Assembly: GCA_020025775.1 (NCBI GenBank)
Contig: JAHHRN010000007.1
Span: 62,001 to 126,000, forward strand
Origin: Acutalibacter sp.
Lineage (GTDB): Bacteria > Bacillota > Clostridia > Oscillospirales > Acutalibacteraceae
Direction of reading: 5' to 3'
DNA: 64,000 bases
Below, in pieces: positions 16,200 through 25,253 of the stretch; the first letter of the stretch is position 1, and each line of letters starts with the position of its first letter. Both the position numbers and the translations under genes were made by a program. The notes beneath the pieces are model-generated. The model did no database searches. It was not told the origin of the DNA and saw only the letters and a list, made by a program, of their open reading frames with translations.

Positions 16200-17597
16200 T
16201 TATTCGTTTTCTTCCGTTTCGGCATCGTCTAAGGCTTCGGCTACTTTTAACATAATCGCACATTCCATGCGCTTTTTAAAGAGCTTGCAGCCATATTCGT
16301 AAGTGCCGGTGATAGAACCTGTTGCGTGGCAGGCGTTTGCCGCACAGCCGCCGCTGCAGTAAAGCTTTGCCCAGCAGTCCTTGCAGTCGGGTCTTGCGTA
16401 AGCGTTGCAGAGCTTAAATTCGTTCTGAAGCTCTGTGTTCTTAACGCCGTCCCAAATGTTACCCATTAAGTATTTTTCATCGCCAACGAACTGGTGGCAG
16501 GGGTAAAGGTCGCCCCACGGGGTAACTGCCATGTATTCTGTGCCCGAACCACAGCCGGAAATACGCTTGTAAATGCACGGACCGCCTTCGAGGTCGAGCA
16601 TGTAGTGGTAGAAGGTAATCGGCTTGCCGGCACGTCTTCTTTGGAGCATGTACTCGGCTAAGATTTCATACTGTCTATAGAGAATCGGCAAATCCTCTTC
16701 GGTTAAGGCGTAAGGCTCACCTGGTGCGCAAACTACAGGCTCCATAGAAAGCTTGGTAAAGCCTAAATCTGCCATGTGGAAAATATCTTTAGTGAATTCC
16801 ACATTGTTGTGGGTGTAAGTGCCGCGTACATAATATTCCTTGTCGCCGCGCTTCTTCACGAACTCCTGGAACTTCGGCACAATGGTATCGTAACTGCCCT
16901 TGCCGTTGACGGTTTTACGAAGATGGTCGTGCACTTCTTTTCTGCCGTCAAGAGAGAGTACAACGTTGTGGCACTCTTTATTGGCAAAATCAATGACATC
17001 GTCATCCACGAGCACACCGTTTGTGGTGAGGGTGAAGCGGAAGTTTTTGTTATACTGCTTTTCGATGCTTCTGGCGTAAGCGGTAATCTGCTTTACAACG
17101 TCGAAGTTCATGAGCGGTTCGCCGCCGAAGAAGTCCACTTCTAAGTTGCGGTGCTTGCCGGAATGTTCTACCAAGAAGTCAATGGCGCGCTTACCGGTTT
17201 CAAAGCTCATAATGGCACGTTCACCGTGATATTTACCCTGTGCCGCGAAGCAGTAGGAGCAGTTGAGGTTGCAGGTGTGTGCAACGTGCAGGCAAAGCGC
17301 CTTAATGTCGGTGTGACGCTTTTTGAAATCAAATGCCATGTCGGCATACTGATCTTCGGTAAAGAGCTGACCGTTTTCCTTGAGTTCCTCAAAATCTGCA
17401 CGAATATTTGCGAGTTCCTCGGGGGTAACGTCTTCTCTGTCTTTATATTTTTCTAAAAGGATGCGGTCGATTTCCTCGGGGGTCTTTTCCTCCCACATGG
17501 AAAGCATGTCAAAAGACACGTCATCGAGTGCATGTACCGAGCCGCTGAATACGTCGAGTGCAATGTTATAGCCGTTTAATTTGTAAAGATGTAACAT
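16200..17597 (-). CDS. scfB: SCIFF peptide maturase, radical SAM/SPASM thioether synthase
   Basis: 465 residues. It installs Cys-to-alpha/gamma-carbon thioether links in the SCIFF ranthipeptide precursor encoded just upstream. An N-terminal peptide-recognition region (about 1-95) precedes the radical-SAM motif CNLNCSYC (Cys109, Cys113, Cys116), the DFFGGEPLMNFD block and a SPASM domain with CxxC-rich segments (CGSGTEYMAV, PDCKDCWAKLYCSGGC). Size and motif order match characterised SCIFF maturases such as CteB/Tte1186. No dedicated peptidase or transporter is adjacent, as is usual for this family. Confidence 0.95.
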   Translation of the reverse strand: MLHLYKLNGYNIALDVFSGSVHALDDVSFDMLSMWEEKTPEEIDRILLEKYKDREDVTPEELANIRADFEELKENGQLFTEDQYADMAFDFKKRHTDIKALCLHVAHTCNLNCSYCFAAQGKYHGERAIMSFETGKRAIDFLVEHSGKHRNLEVDFFGGEPLMNFDVVKQITAYARSIEKQYNKNFRFTLTTNGVLVDDDVIDFANKECHNVVLSLDGRKEVHDHLRKTVNGKGSYDTIVPKFQEFVKKRGDKEYYVRGTYTHNNVEFTKDIFHMADLGFTKLSMEPVVCAPGEPYALTEEDLPILYRQYEILAEYMLQRRRAGKPITFYHYMLDLEGGPCIYKRISGCGSGTEYMAVTPWGDLYPCHQFVGDEKYLMGNIWDGVKNTELQNEFKLCNAYARPDCKDCWAKLYCSGGCAANACHATGSITGTYEYGCKLFKKRMECAIMLKVAEALDDAETEENE

Positions 17598-17614
17598 AGT
17601 TTCTAAAATTCCTC

Positions 17615-17656
17615 AAAAAGAAAAGCCGTTATCTTTTGAAGAAAACGGCTTTTCTG
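17615..17656 (-). terminator. Hairpin between SCIFF precursor and maturase (attenuator-like)
   Basis: Minus-strand stem AGAAAAGCCGTT / AACGGCTTTTCT followed by TTTTTG. It could partly terminate transcription after scfA, giving far more precursor than maturase mRNA. Confidence 0.7.
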
Positions 17657-17674
17657 CATAAAGTCTAAAAATTC

Positions 17675-17830
17675 TTATTTGCTTTCTGCCATGCATTTTT
17701 CGCACTGCTGGTTAGCAACGCCGCAGGAGGTCTTGCAAGCGCTCTGGCAAGAAGTCTGGCATTCGCCGCAGCCGCCGTTCTGTGCGCTCTTCTTTAAATC
17801 GCGAGTCTTTATAGTCTGAATTCTTTTCAT
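17675..17830 (-). CDS. scfA: SCIFF ranthipeptide precursor
   Basis: 51 residues, MKRIQTIKTR then a Cys-rich core with GGCGECQTSCQSACKTSC. Cysteines lie at 21, 24, 28, 32, 36, 43 and 46, fitting 'six cysteines in forty-five residues'. The QTSCQSACKTSC segment and following VANQQCE are nearly invariant in the family. The AAAGGAG ribosome site is 8 bases upstream. SCIFF is near-universal in Clostridia; its biological role is not established. Confidence 0.97.
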   Translation of the reverse strand: MKRIQTIKTRDLKKSAQNGGCGECQTSCQSACKTSCGVANQQCEKCMAESK

Positions 17831-17894
17831 GATAATTTCTCCTTTAAATAGAAAGATTTTTACGAAAATATAGTAGCATACTTCCTGTGCTTTG

Positions 17895-19328
17895 TCAATC
17901 CAAAACGCGAAAATCGGGGAGCTTTTTGTCGCCGGTTTGCACCGATAAGCCGGCTTTTTTCATAGCATCAATGCGCTTTAACATGCCTTCGTTGATTTTT
18001 TCACCGGGAACCAAAAGCGGAATACCGGGCGGATAGCACCAAAGCGCATCGAGCGCAATTTTGCCTGCGGTGTTTTCAAGAGGCAAAAACACACCGTCCT
18101 TTTCTTCGGCTTCCGAGGGAAGAAGTACACGTTCGGGCAGGGTCATTTCTGCAAAGGTCGGGGGATTTTCGGTGCGATTTAAAGAAGCATCTATTTTATG
18201 CAGTGCCGCAGTTAAACGTAGGAAGCCCTCTTTCGTGTCGCAGGGGGAGGTCATTAAAAGTGCATAGGAAAGCGCCGCCATTTCACTCTCTAAGGCGAAT
18301 TCTTCGCGCAGTTTTTCTAAAAGGGCATTGCCGTCTATATCGGTATTTACCGTTACAATCGGGAGCTTGCCCTCGTCAAAAGCAAAGAAGGTCGGGTGCT
18401 GCGAAGCGGAATCCTTTCCCTTATTTAAAACGAAAAGATGCTCTAAATCTTCGCACTCTGCTGAAAATTTCGACAGCAGATTTTGATAATTTCCAAAAGC
18501 CTCTTTTCCCTTTTCTTCCAAGAACTTCACACAAAGTGCAATCGAAGAAAGCAGGATGTAAGAGGGGCTAGAGGTCTCAAAAACGGCACATTTCTTTAAA
18601 AATGCGGTGGGGGAAATGCGCTTGCCGTTCACATGCGCTACGGCACATTGCGTCATGGCGGGGAGGGTCTTGTGCAGGGACTGGATGACAATATCTGCTC
18701 CGCAGGGCACGGCAGAAAATTCGGCAAGCGGCGTAAAGCGAAGATGCGCGCCGTGCGCCTCATCAACCAAAACGGGAATCTCTCTTTCGTGCGCCAAATT
18801 TACAATCGTTTTAATGTCGGAAAGCACACCGTCATAGGTCGGCGAGGTCAAAACTACCAAACGGATTTCGGGGTGCAATTCCAAGGCAGATTTTATATCC
18901 TCGGGGCGAATACTTCCGGCAATGCCGGTTTTTTCGTCGGTCGGCGGTACCACATAGTAGGGCTTTAGCCCCAAAAGGGATACGGCGTTATAAACGGATT
19001 TGTGGCAGTTGCGTGCCATTAAAATGCTGTCGCCGTAGGAACAGCAGGTGGCGATGCCGGCTAAAATGCCGCCCGTCGAGCCGTTCACAAGGGGCAGGCT
19101 GAACGCACTGCCGTAAAGCGCCGCCAAACGCTCGGCGAGGTCTTTTAAAATGCCCTCGGGATTGTGAAGATTGTCGAAACCGTCGATTTCGGTGATGTCC
19201 TCGGCTAAGGGCAAATCGTCGCCTAAAAGCGCGGTGTTGCGCTTGTGCCCCGGCATATGAAAGGGATAGGCGCCCGAGGTGCTGTACGCCTTGAGCGCGT
19301 CAAAAAGATTGGGTTTATTCTGCTTCAT
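17895..19328 (-). CDS. Ornithine/lysine/arginine decarboxylase family PLP enzyme
   Basis: 477 residues, the short (SpeA/Cad-like) type of Firmicutes. PLP fold-type I: FHMPGHKRN near residue 25, LVNGSTGGI for cofactor phosphate, DEAHGAH (Asp189, His192) and the PLP lysine in QSLHKTL (Lys220). It lacks the N-terminal wing domain of inducible enterobacterial enzymes. Amino-acid specificity cannot be read; arginine or lysine are both possible. Its start lies 14 bases inside the upstream AraC gene, so the two are co-transcribed. Confidence 0.9.
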   Translation of the reverse strand: MKQNKPNLFDALKAYSTSGAYPFHMPGHKRNTALLGDDLPLAEDITEIDGFDNLHNPEGILKDLAERLAALYGSAFSLPLVNGSTGGILAGIATCCSYGDSILMARNCHKSVYNAVSLLGLKPYYVVPPTDEKTGIAGSIRPEDIKSALELHPEIRLVVLTSPTYDGVLSDIKTIVNLAHEREIPVLVDEAHGAHLRFTPLAEFSAVPCGADIVIQSLHKTLPAMTQCAVAHVNGKRISPTAFLKKCAVFETSSPSYILLSSIALCVKFLEEKGKEAFGNYQNLLSKFSAECEDLEHLFVLNKGKDSASQHPTFFAFDEGKLPIVTVNTDIDGNALLEKLREEFALESEMAALSYALLMTSPCDTKEGFLRLTAALHKIDASLNRTENPPTFAEMTLPERVLLPSEAEEKDGVFLPLENTAGKIALDALWCYPPGIPLLVPGEKINEGMLKRIDAMKKAGLSVQTGDKKLPDFRVLD

Positions 19329-20178
19329 GGGTTTGTCCTTTCCGAAACTGCTTGGGGGTCATCCCCTTGTAGCGTTTGAATGTTTTTACAAAATAGCTTA
19401 AATCGTTAAAGCCGCAGGAAAGCGCAATGTCCGTGACACTCTCCTCGGAATAGAGCAGGTGGTCGGCAGCACATTCCACGCGGTAGTAGTTGAGATAGTC
19501 AATCGGCGTTTTGCCGGTCATGGAGCTGAAAAAGCGGCAGAAATATTTGGGCGACATCCCCGAAGCCTCCGCAAGCTCCTCTAGGGTGAGGGGAGAGGCG
19601 TATTCCTTTCGGATGAGCGATAGCACACGTTTAATTTGCTGAATCCGGCGCATGTCGCGGGTCGCCGTCGGCAAAAGCTCCTCGTGCCGTTCGTTGCGCT
19701 GTAAAAAGGCGAAAAGCTCAAAAAGTAGTCCCGTAATCTGCCATTCACAGCCCTTTTCATGGGCAATCATTGCCGAAAAAAGCTTCTTTAAAAGTGCACC
19801 CTCCTCGGAATCCTCTTTTACGATGCTTTCTTTTTGAAACTGCTGATTTTGCAGAGGGTCAAGCTCTTTTTGATAGAGGGGAGAGGTGCGCAAAAAATAG
19901 CCCAAATCAAATACGAGACATTCATAAACGCAGTCCTTCGGAACGCCGCCGTGCAGGACACCGCCATGTAGGAGAATCGCGTCGCCCTCGGTCAAAAGTA
20001 CGGTTTCGGTGTCGAGGGTCAAGAGAAATTCGCCCGAAAGCACACGGATAATTTCAAAATCAATATGCCAGTGCAGGGGCATTTGATAGCGCGGATGCTT
20101 CTTATCGACATGGTGATATTCTATAGGAAAAGAGACAGTGCCGCGTGTGGTTTGTTCTTCGTAACCCATATTGAGCAT
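19315..20178 (-). CDS. AraC family transcriptional regulator
   Basis: 287 residues from MLNMGYEEQ at 20178 (GGAGGGA ribosome site); a longer in-frame extension has no ribosome site. The N-terminal cupin (HWHIDFEIIRVLSGEF, GDAILLHGGVLHGG) senses a small molecule, probably a sugar. The C-terminus has two AraC helix-turn-helices, ending DIALSCGFNDLSYFVKTFKRYKGMTPKQFRK. It is divergent from fucI across about 150 bases, so it most likely controls the fucose operon; yet it overlaps the decarboxylase by 14 bases. Confidence 0.92.
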   Translation of the reverse strand: MLNMGYEEQTTRGTVSFPIEYHHVDKKHPRYQMPLHWHIDFEIIRVLSGEFLLTLDTETVLLTEGDAILLHGGVLHGGVPKDCVYECLVFDLGYFLRTSPLYQKELDPLQNQQFQKESIVKEDSEEGALLKKLFSAMIAHEKGCEWQITGLLFELFAFLQRNERHEELLPTATRDMRRIQQIKRVLSLIRKEYASPLTLEELAEASGMSPKYFCRFFSSMTGKTPIDYLNYYRVECAADHLLYSEESVTDIALSCGFNDLSYFVKTFKRYKGMTPKQFRKGQTHEAE

Positions 20179-20221
20179 CTTTCTCCCTCCAAAAAAGTGA
20201 ATATTGTTATACTTTATTGCT

Positions 20222-20260
20222 ATTATACTACAAGCTTTTATAGAAAAACAACAGTATAAT
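20222..20260. promoter_or_regulatory. Divergent promoter region between araC-type gene and fucI
   Basis: ATTATAC (20222-20228) and GTATAAT (20254-20260) form an inverted pair giving opposed -10 boxes about 25 bases apart. Neither has a good -35 box, consistent with activator dependence. Confidence 0.5.
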
Positions 20261-20331
20261 AGAAATATCATGAAAGATTTTATAAATAATCCTTTGATTT
20301 TTATAAAAGAGAGGTTAAGGAGGAAAACAAA

Positions 20332-22125
20332 ATGGCAAAATCCAGACTCATCGGCGATTATCCCGTTATCGGTATCCGTCCCGTGATTGACGGCAGAAGA
20401 GGACCCTTAAAGGTTCGCGAATCCTTAGAGGAGCAGACCATGCAAATGGCGAAATCCGCAAAGGCACTGTTTGAAGAGAACCTTCGCTACACGAACGGCG
20501 AACCTGTAAAGGTCATTATTTCGGATACCACCATCGGTAGAGTAGCGGAATCCGCCGCCTGTGAAGACCAGTTTAGGAAAGCCGGCGTTGCCATTACCCT
20601 GACCGTAACCCCCTGCTGGTGCTACGGTGCAGAGACTATGGATATGCAAAGAGATACTATTAAGGGTGTTTGGGGCATCAATGGCACCGAAAGACCCGGT
20701 GCGGTGTATTTGGCTTCCGTTCTTGCCACCCATGCGCAGAAAGGACTTCCGGCGTTCGGCGTTTACGGTAAGCACGTGCAGGATAAGGAGGACACCACCA
20801 TTCCCGAGGATGTGCGCGAAAAGCTTCTGCGCTTTGGTAGAGCGGCTGTTGCGGCGGCGACCATGCGCGGCAAATCCTATTTACAAATCGGCTCTATCTG
20901 CATGGGCATCGGCGGTTCGATTATCAACTCCGATTTCTTTGAAGAATATCTCGGTATGCGTGTAGAATCTGTAGATGAGGTAGAAATCATCCGCCGCATG
21001 ACCGAGGGTATCTACGACGAAGCCGAATTCCAAAAGGCAATGAAATGGACAAAGGAACACTGCAAGGAGGGCTTCGACAAGAACCCCGACTGGTTCAAAA
21101 AGTCCGATAAAGAAAAGGAAGAAGCTTGGGAATTTGTTGTAAAAATGATGTGCATCATCAAGGACCTTTACAACGGCAACCCGAATCTTCCCGAGGGCAG
21201 AGAAGAGGAAATGGTCGGTCATAACGCCATTTGCGGCGGCTTCCAGGGTCAAAGACAGTGGACGGACTTCTATCCGAACTGTGACTATCCCGAAGCGCTT
21301 TTGAACTCTTCCTTTGACTGGAACGGCGCAAGAGAAACCTATGTTATGGCAACCGAAAACGATACCTTAAACGGTGTCTCCATGCTCTTCGGCAAGCTCC
21401 TGACCAACCGTGCTCAGCTTTTCTCCGATGTTCGTACCTATTGGAGCCCCGAAGCGGTTAAGAAAGCAACGGGCTATGATTTAGAGGGCGTTGCCAAAGA
21501 AGCAGGCGGTTTCCTTCATCTCATCAACTCCGGCGCATCTGCCCTCGATTTCTCGGCAGAAGCGAAGGATGCAAACGGCAATCCTACTGTAAAACCGTTC
21601 TGGGAAATGACCGAAGCGGATCAGAAAGCCTGCCTCGATGCTACCACTTGGAACGCCGCAGATATGGGTTATTTTAGAGGCGGTGGCTTCTCCTCGAGAT
21701 TCTTAACCGATGCCGAAATGCCGGCGACCATGTGCCGGCTCAATATCGTTAAGGGCTTAGGCCCTGTGATGCAGATTGTCGAGGGCTACACCGTAAAATT
21801 ACCCGAAGAGGTTTCCGACATTCTTTGGAAGCGCACCGACTACACCTGGCCCTGCACTTGGTTTGCACCGAGACTTACCGGCGAGGGTGCTTTCAAATCC
21901 GCTTATGATGTGATGAACAACTGGGGCGCAAACCACGGCGCAATCAGCTACGGCCATATTGGTGCAGACCTCATCACCCTTTGCTCTATGCTTCGTATTC
22001 CGGTTTGCATGCACAACGTACCCGAAGAAAAAATCTTCCGTCCGGCGGCTTGGAATGCCTTCGGTATGGATAAAGAGGGCGCAGACTTCAGAGCCTGCAA
22101 GAACTTCGGCCCGCTCTATAAATAA
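20332..22125 (+). CDS. fucI: L-fucose isomerase
   Basis: 597 residues, matching FucI. Converts L-fucose to L-fuculose, using Mn2+. Starts with SRLIGDYPVIGIRPVIDGRRG, and contains CWCYGAETMDM, GTERPGAVYLASVLA, the QIGSICMGIGGSIIN block and the AISYGHIGADLITLCSML segment near the C-terminus, all characteristic of L-fucose isomerases. AAGGAGG precedes the ATG. First gene of fucI-kinase-fucU-fucA. Confidence 0.97.
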   Translation: MAKSRLIGDYPVIGIRPVIDGRRGPLKVRESLEEQTMQMAKSAKALFEENLRYTNGEPVKVIISDTTIGRVAESAACEDQFRKAGVAITLTVTPCWCYGAETMDMQRDTIKGVWGINGTERPGAVYLASVLATHAQKGLPAFGVYGKHVQDKEDTTIPEDVREKLLRFGRAAVAAATMRGKSYLQIGSICMGIGGSIINSDFFEEYLGMRVESVDEVEIIRRMTEGIYDEAEFQKAMKWTKEHCKEGFDKNPDWFKKSDKEKEEAWEFVVKMMCIIKDLYNGNPNLPEGREEEMVGHNAICGGFQGQRQWTDFYPNCDYPEALLNSSFDWNGARETYVMATENDTLNGVSMLFGKLLTNRAQLFSDVRTYWSPEAVKKATGYDLEGVAKEAGGFLHLINSGASALDFSAEAKDANGNPTVKPFWEMTEADQKACLDATTWNAADMGYFRGGGFSSRFLTDAEMPATMCRLNIVKGLGPVMQIVEGYTVKLPEEVSDILWKRTDYTWPCTWFAPRLTGEGAFKSAYDVMNNWGANHGAISYGHIGADLITLCSMLRIPVCMHNVPEEKIFRPAAWNAFGMDKEGADFRACKNFGPLYK

Positions 22126-22136
22126 GGAAAACCGTT

Positions 22137-23621
22137 ATGAAAAAAGAAGTAAAAACCTTAGCCTTTGACTTTGGGGCTTCGTCGGGGCGTGCCATTCTCG
22201 GCACGTTCGACGGCGAAAAAATCGCCTTAAAGGAGCTACACCGCTTCTCGAATGACCCCGTCACTGTGAATGGTACGATGTACTGGGATGTTTTAAGACT
22301 GCTCTTTGAAATCAAAGAAGGTCTTTTGAAAACGAAGGCAGAGGGTGACCTCGACAGCATCGGTATCGACACCTGGGGTGTGGACTTCGGGCTTTTGGAT
22401 GCACACGGCAAGCTCCTTGAAAATCCTGTGCATTATCGGGATGCGCGTACCGTCGGCATTTTAGAAAAAGCCTTTAGGAAGCTCCCAAAAGAGGAATTTT
22501 ATCAGATTACGGGTAACCAGTTCATGGAAATCAACACCGCCTTTCAGCTTTATGCCTTGGCACTCGAGCGTCCCGAGGTGTTAGAGCGTGCGGATTGTCT
22601 TTTATTGATGCCCGACCTTTTGCGGTATTTTCTCACGAATGAAAAGGGCACGGAATACTCCATTGCCTCCACCACCCAGCTTTTGGATGCCGAAAAGAAA
22701 ACGTGGTCCAAACGGGTTTTAGATGCACTTTCTATCCCCGAAAAGCTCTTAACCGAGATTCAGCCGACTGCCACCAAGGCGGGGCAGCTTTCCGAAGCGA
22801 TTTGCGAGGAATTGGGGCTTTCCCCGACCGAAGTTATCGCCGTGGCAGGGCACGACACCCAGTGCGCGATGGCGGCTGTCCCGACCGAGGAAGAGGATTT
22901 TCTTTTCCTCAGCTGTGGCACATGGTCGCTCCTCGGCACAGAGCTTCCCGCGCCGATTCTCAATGCGGATGCCTATCAATGCAACCTCACCAACGAGGGT
23001 GGCTACGGAAACAAGGCTTCGTTTTTAAAGAATATCATCGGGCTTTGGCTCATTCAGGAGACTAGACGCCAGTGGAAAAAAGAGGGCGAGGCGCTCTCCT
23101 TTGCCGAAATGGAAGCTTTGGCGCGCGCCGAAAAACCGTTTCAATGTTTCATCGACCCCGATGACGAAATTTTTGTTCCGGCAGGCAATATCCCGAAACG
23201 CATTCGCGAATACTGCCAAAAAACAGGGCAGCCGGTGCCCGAAACCAAGGGGCAGATTCTTCGCTGTATTTATGACAGCCTAGCCATGAAATATCGCTAT
23301 GCCGCGGAGCAGGTAGAATTTTGCACGAAAAAGCACTACGAAAAATTCTATATCGTCGGCGGCGGTGTGCAGGATCAGCTTCTGTGCGAAACGGCGGCGA
23401 ATGTGCTTTCCAAAACCGTTGTGGCAGGACCTGTGGAAGCCACAGTTTACGGCAATATTTTATTACAACTACTCGCCCTCGGGGAAATTCCGGATTTAAA
23501 AACCGGTAGACGGATTTTATTAGAATCCGAACAGCCAAAGGTCTATGAACCGCAGGCGGCGCTCCTCGAAACGGCAAACCAAGCTTATGAAAAATTCAAA
23601 GAGGTGACAGCCTTATGTTAA
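22137..23621 (+). CDS. FGGY family carbohydrate kinase, probable L-fuculokinase
   Basis: 494 residues. FGGY kinase with N-terminal FDFGASSGRAILGTFDG, GIDTWGVDFGLLD, substrate segment PVHYRDARTVG and the late YIVGGGVQDQLLCETAANVLS. By sequence style it belongs to the rhamnulokinase-like branch, but position between fucI and fucU/fucA makes L-fuculose the likely substrate (giving L-fuculose 1-phosphate). Its last seven bases overlap fucU. Confidence 0.9.
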   Translation: MKKEVKTLAFDFGASSGRAILGTFDGEKIALKELHRFSNDPVTVNGTMYWDVLRLLFEIKEGLLKTKAEGDLDSIGIDTWGVDFGLLDAHGKLLENPVHYRDARTVGILEKAFRKLPKEEFYQITGNQFMEINTAFQLYALALERPEVLERADCLLLMPDLLRYFLTNEKGTEYSIASTTQLLDAEKKTWSKRVLDALSIPEKLLTEIQPTATKAGQLSEAICEELGLSPTEVIAVAGHDTQCAMAAVPTEEEDFLFLSCGTWSLLGTELPAPILNADAYQCNLTNEGGYGNKASFLKNIIGLWLIQETRRQWKKEGEALSFAEMEALARAEKPFQCFIDPDDEIFVPAGNIPKRIREYCQKTGQPVPETKGQILRCIYDSLAMKYRYAAEQVEFCTKKHYEKFYIVGGGVQDQLLCETAANVLSKTVVAGPVEATVYGNILLQLLALGEIPDLKTGRRILLESEQPKVYEPQAALLETANQAYEKFKEVTALC

Positions 23622-24055
23622 AAGGCATTCCGAAAATTTTACCGCCCGAGCTTTTAAAAGCACTTTGCGAAATGGGCCATGCCGACCGTATGGTGATTTC
23701 CGACGGCAACTTCCCGGCACATTCCGTGGGCAAAAATTCGATTGTGATTCGTATGGACGGTCACGGTGTACCCGAGGTGCTCGAAGCGATTTTACAGCTT
23801 TTCCCCTTAGATACCTATACCGAAACCCCCGTGGGACTTATGGAAGTTGTGTCAGGTGACCCTGTCGAAACCCCGATTTGGGATACATATTATGATATTG
23901 TTTCCAAATTCGATGCCAGAGGTAAGGCGGCTTTCGAATATATCGAGCGTTTTAAGTTCTACGAAGAAGCCAAAGACGCTTACCTCATCGTCGTGACCGG
24001 CGAGAGTGCACTGTATGCCAATGTAATGCTCCAAAAGGGCGTTGTAACAGAATAA
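23615..24055 (+). CDS. fucU: L-fucose mutarotase (RbsD/FucU family)
   Basis: 146 residues. Interconverts alpha and beta anomers of L-fucose. It has LLKALCEMGHADRMVISDGNFPA, with the catalytic His in MGHAD and the DxNFPA segment, and an internal PVETPIW loop typical of FucU. Translation is coupled to the kinase through a seven-base overlap. Confidence 0.95.
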   Translation: MLKGIPKILPPELLKALCEMGHADRMVISDGNFPAHSVGKNSIVIRMDGHGVPEVLEAILQLFPLDTYTETPVGLMEVVSGDPVETPIWDTYYDIVSKFDARGKAAFEYIERFKFYEEAKDAYLIVVTGESALYANVMLQKGVVTE

Positions 24056-24078
24056 ATAAAAGAAAGAAGAACAGAAAA

Positions 24079-24780
24079 ATGGCACTTAGTTATATGGATG
24101 TAAGAGAGCAAATGTGCGACATTTGCCACAAAACCTGGCAGCTCGGTTGGGTCGCCGCAAACGACGGTAACCTTTCCGTCCTTTTACCCGACGGCAAAAT
24201 TTTAGCTACCCCCACGGGCATCAGCAAGAGCTTTATTACCCCCGAAAAGCTTGTTGTTATCGACAAAGAGGGCAATGTTTTAGAAGCCGAGGGCAATTAC
24301 AGACCCTCCTCCGAAATCAAAATGCACCTGCGTGTATATAAAGAGCGTCCCGACGTCGGCGCTGTGCTCCATGCACATCCGCCTGTAGCGACCGGCTATG
24401 CTGTAGCGCATATTCCGCTCGACCGCTACACCATGATTGAAACCGTTGCGGCGCTCGGCTCGATTCCGGTAACCCCTTACGGCACACCCTCTACACAGGA
24501 AGTGCCGGACGCGATTGCACCGTATTTGCAGGAGCATGATGCTGTGCTCTTAGAAAACCACGGAGCACTCACCATGGGCGTAGACGTGCTGACCGCCTAC
24601 TACCGCATGGAAACCTTAGAGCTTTTTGCCAAAATCAACCTTGTCGCACACCTTCTCGGCGGTGAAAAGGAAATCTCGCGCGAGAATATCGACAAGCTCA
24701 TCAATCTTCGTTCCTACTACGGCATCACAGGCAAGCATCCGGGCTATAAGCACTATAGAAAAGACGAGGACGAAGAGTAA
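24079..24780 (+). CDS. fucA: Class II aldolase, L-fuculose-phosphate aldolase
   Basis: 233 residues. Cleaves L-fuculose 1-phosphate to dihydroxyacetone phosphate and L-lactaldehyde. The zinc-site motif VLHAHPP and the later ENHGAL are present, with the catalytic Glu in PSSEIKMH. NDGNLSV and TPTGISKS bind the phosphate. Last gene of the fuc operon; no fucose permease or lactaldehyde reductase is in this window, so uptake and lactaldehyde reduction are encoded elsewhere. Confidence 0.94.
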   Translation: MALSYMDVREQMCDICHKTWQLGWVAANDGNLSVLLPDGKILATPTGISKSFITPEKLVVIDKEGNVLEAEGNYRPSSEIKMHLRVYKERPDVGAVLHAHPPVATGYAVAHIPLDRYTMIETVAALGSIPVTPYGTPSTQEVPDAIAPYLQEHDAVLLENHGALTMGVDVLTAYYRMETLELFAKINLVAHLLGGEKEISRENIDKLINLRSYYGITGKHPGYKHYRKDEDEE

Positions 24781-24822
24781 ATTTCGACTTTTTTAAAAGA
24801 AATGAAAAAGTAAACAGGGGAC

Positions 24823-24861
24823 AAAAAACGGGAAGCCCATGAAAGGGTTTCCCGTTTTTTT
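24823..24861. terminator. Bidirectional terminator after the fuc operon
   Basis: Stem AACGGGAAGCCC / GGGTTTCCCGTT (one mismatch), A-run left and T-run right, shared with the convergent XRE gene. Confidence 0.88.
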
Positions 24862-25147
24862 ATATTTTATTTCTAAGGTCATTGATAATTGTTTGAATAT
24901 GCTCAATTTCTAAATCTGTAAGACCGGTGGTATCAATTTTTCTCTCTATTTCTCTGCCCAAAAGATAGTCTGTAGAAACATTAAAAATATCTGCTAAATG
25001 TATCAGCATTTCAATAGAAGGCTGAATATTGTCATTTTCCCAATTGGAAATGCTCTGCTTACTAACACTTAACAACTTGGCAAGTTCCACTTGACTGATG
25101 CCCTTGGATAGACGAAGGCTTCGTATTCTTTCATTTAACATTTGCAA
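24860..25147 (-). CDS. XRE family transcriptional regulator
   Basis: 95 residues. Near-complete length is the Cro/CI helix-turn-helix: RIRSLRLSKGISQVELAKLLSVSKQSISNWENDNIQPSIEMLIHLADIFNVSTDYLLG, followed by a 30-residue tail. GGAGGTG lies upstream of the ATG. It is divergent from a membrane/exported protein pair, and the shared region holds two related palindromes, so it probably represses itself and the pair. Confidence 0.92.
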   Translation of the reverse strand: MQMLNERIRSLRLSKGISQVELAKLLSVSKQSISNWENDNIQPSIEMLIHLADIFNVSTDYLLGREIERKIDTTGLTDLEIEHIQTIINDLRNKI

Positions 25148-25164
25148 TCACCTCCGCAAATATA

Positions 25165-25177
25165 ACAATACTATTGT
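25165..25177. promoter_or_regulatory. Putative XRE operator 1
   Basis: ACAATA-C-TATTGT, a perfect 6-base inverted repeat with one-base centre, just upstream of the XRE ribosome site. Confidence 0.55.
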
Positions 25178-25187
25178 ATGCAAATAC

Positions 25188-25216
25188 TTGACAATCTATA
25201 AATACTATGGTATTGT
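25188..25216 (+). promoter_or_regulatory. Promoter with overlapping operator for the VanZ-like gene
   Basis: TTGACA, 17-base spacer, TATTGT. The -10 region overlaps a second palindrome, AATAC-TATG-GTATT (25201-25214), that shares the TATTGT half-site with operator 1. Confidence 0.6.
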
Positions 25217-25253
25217 ATTACTGGACTGCAACAAAGAAAAATGGATACTTTCT

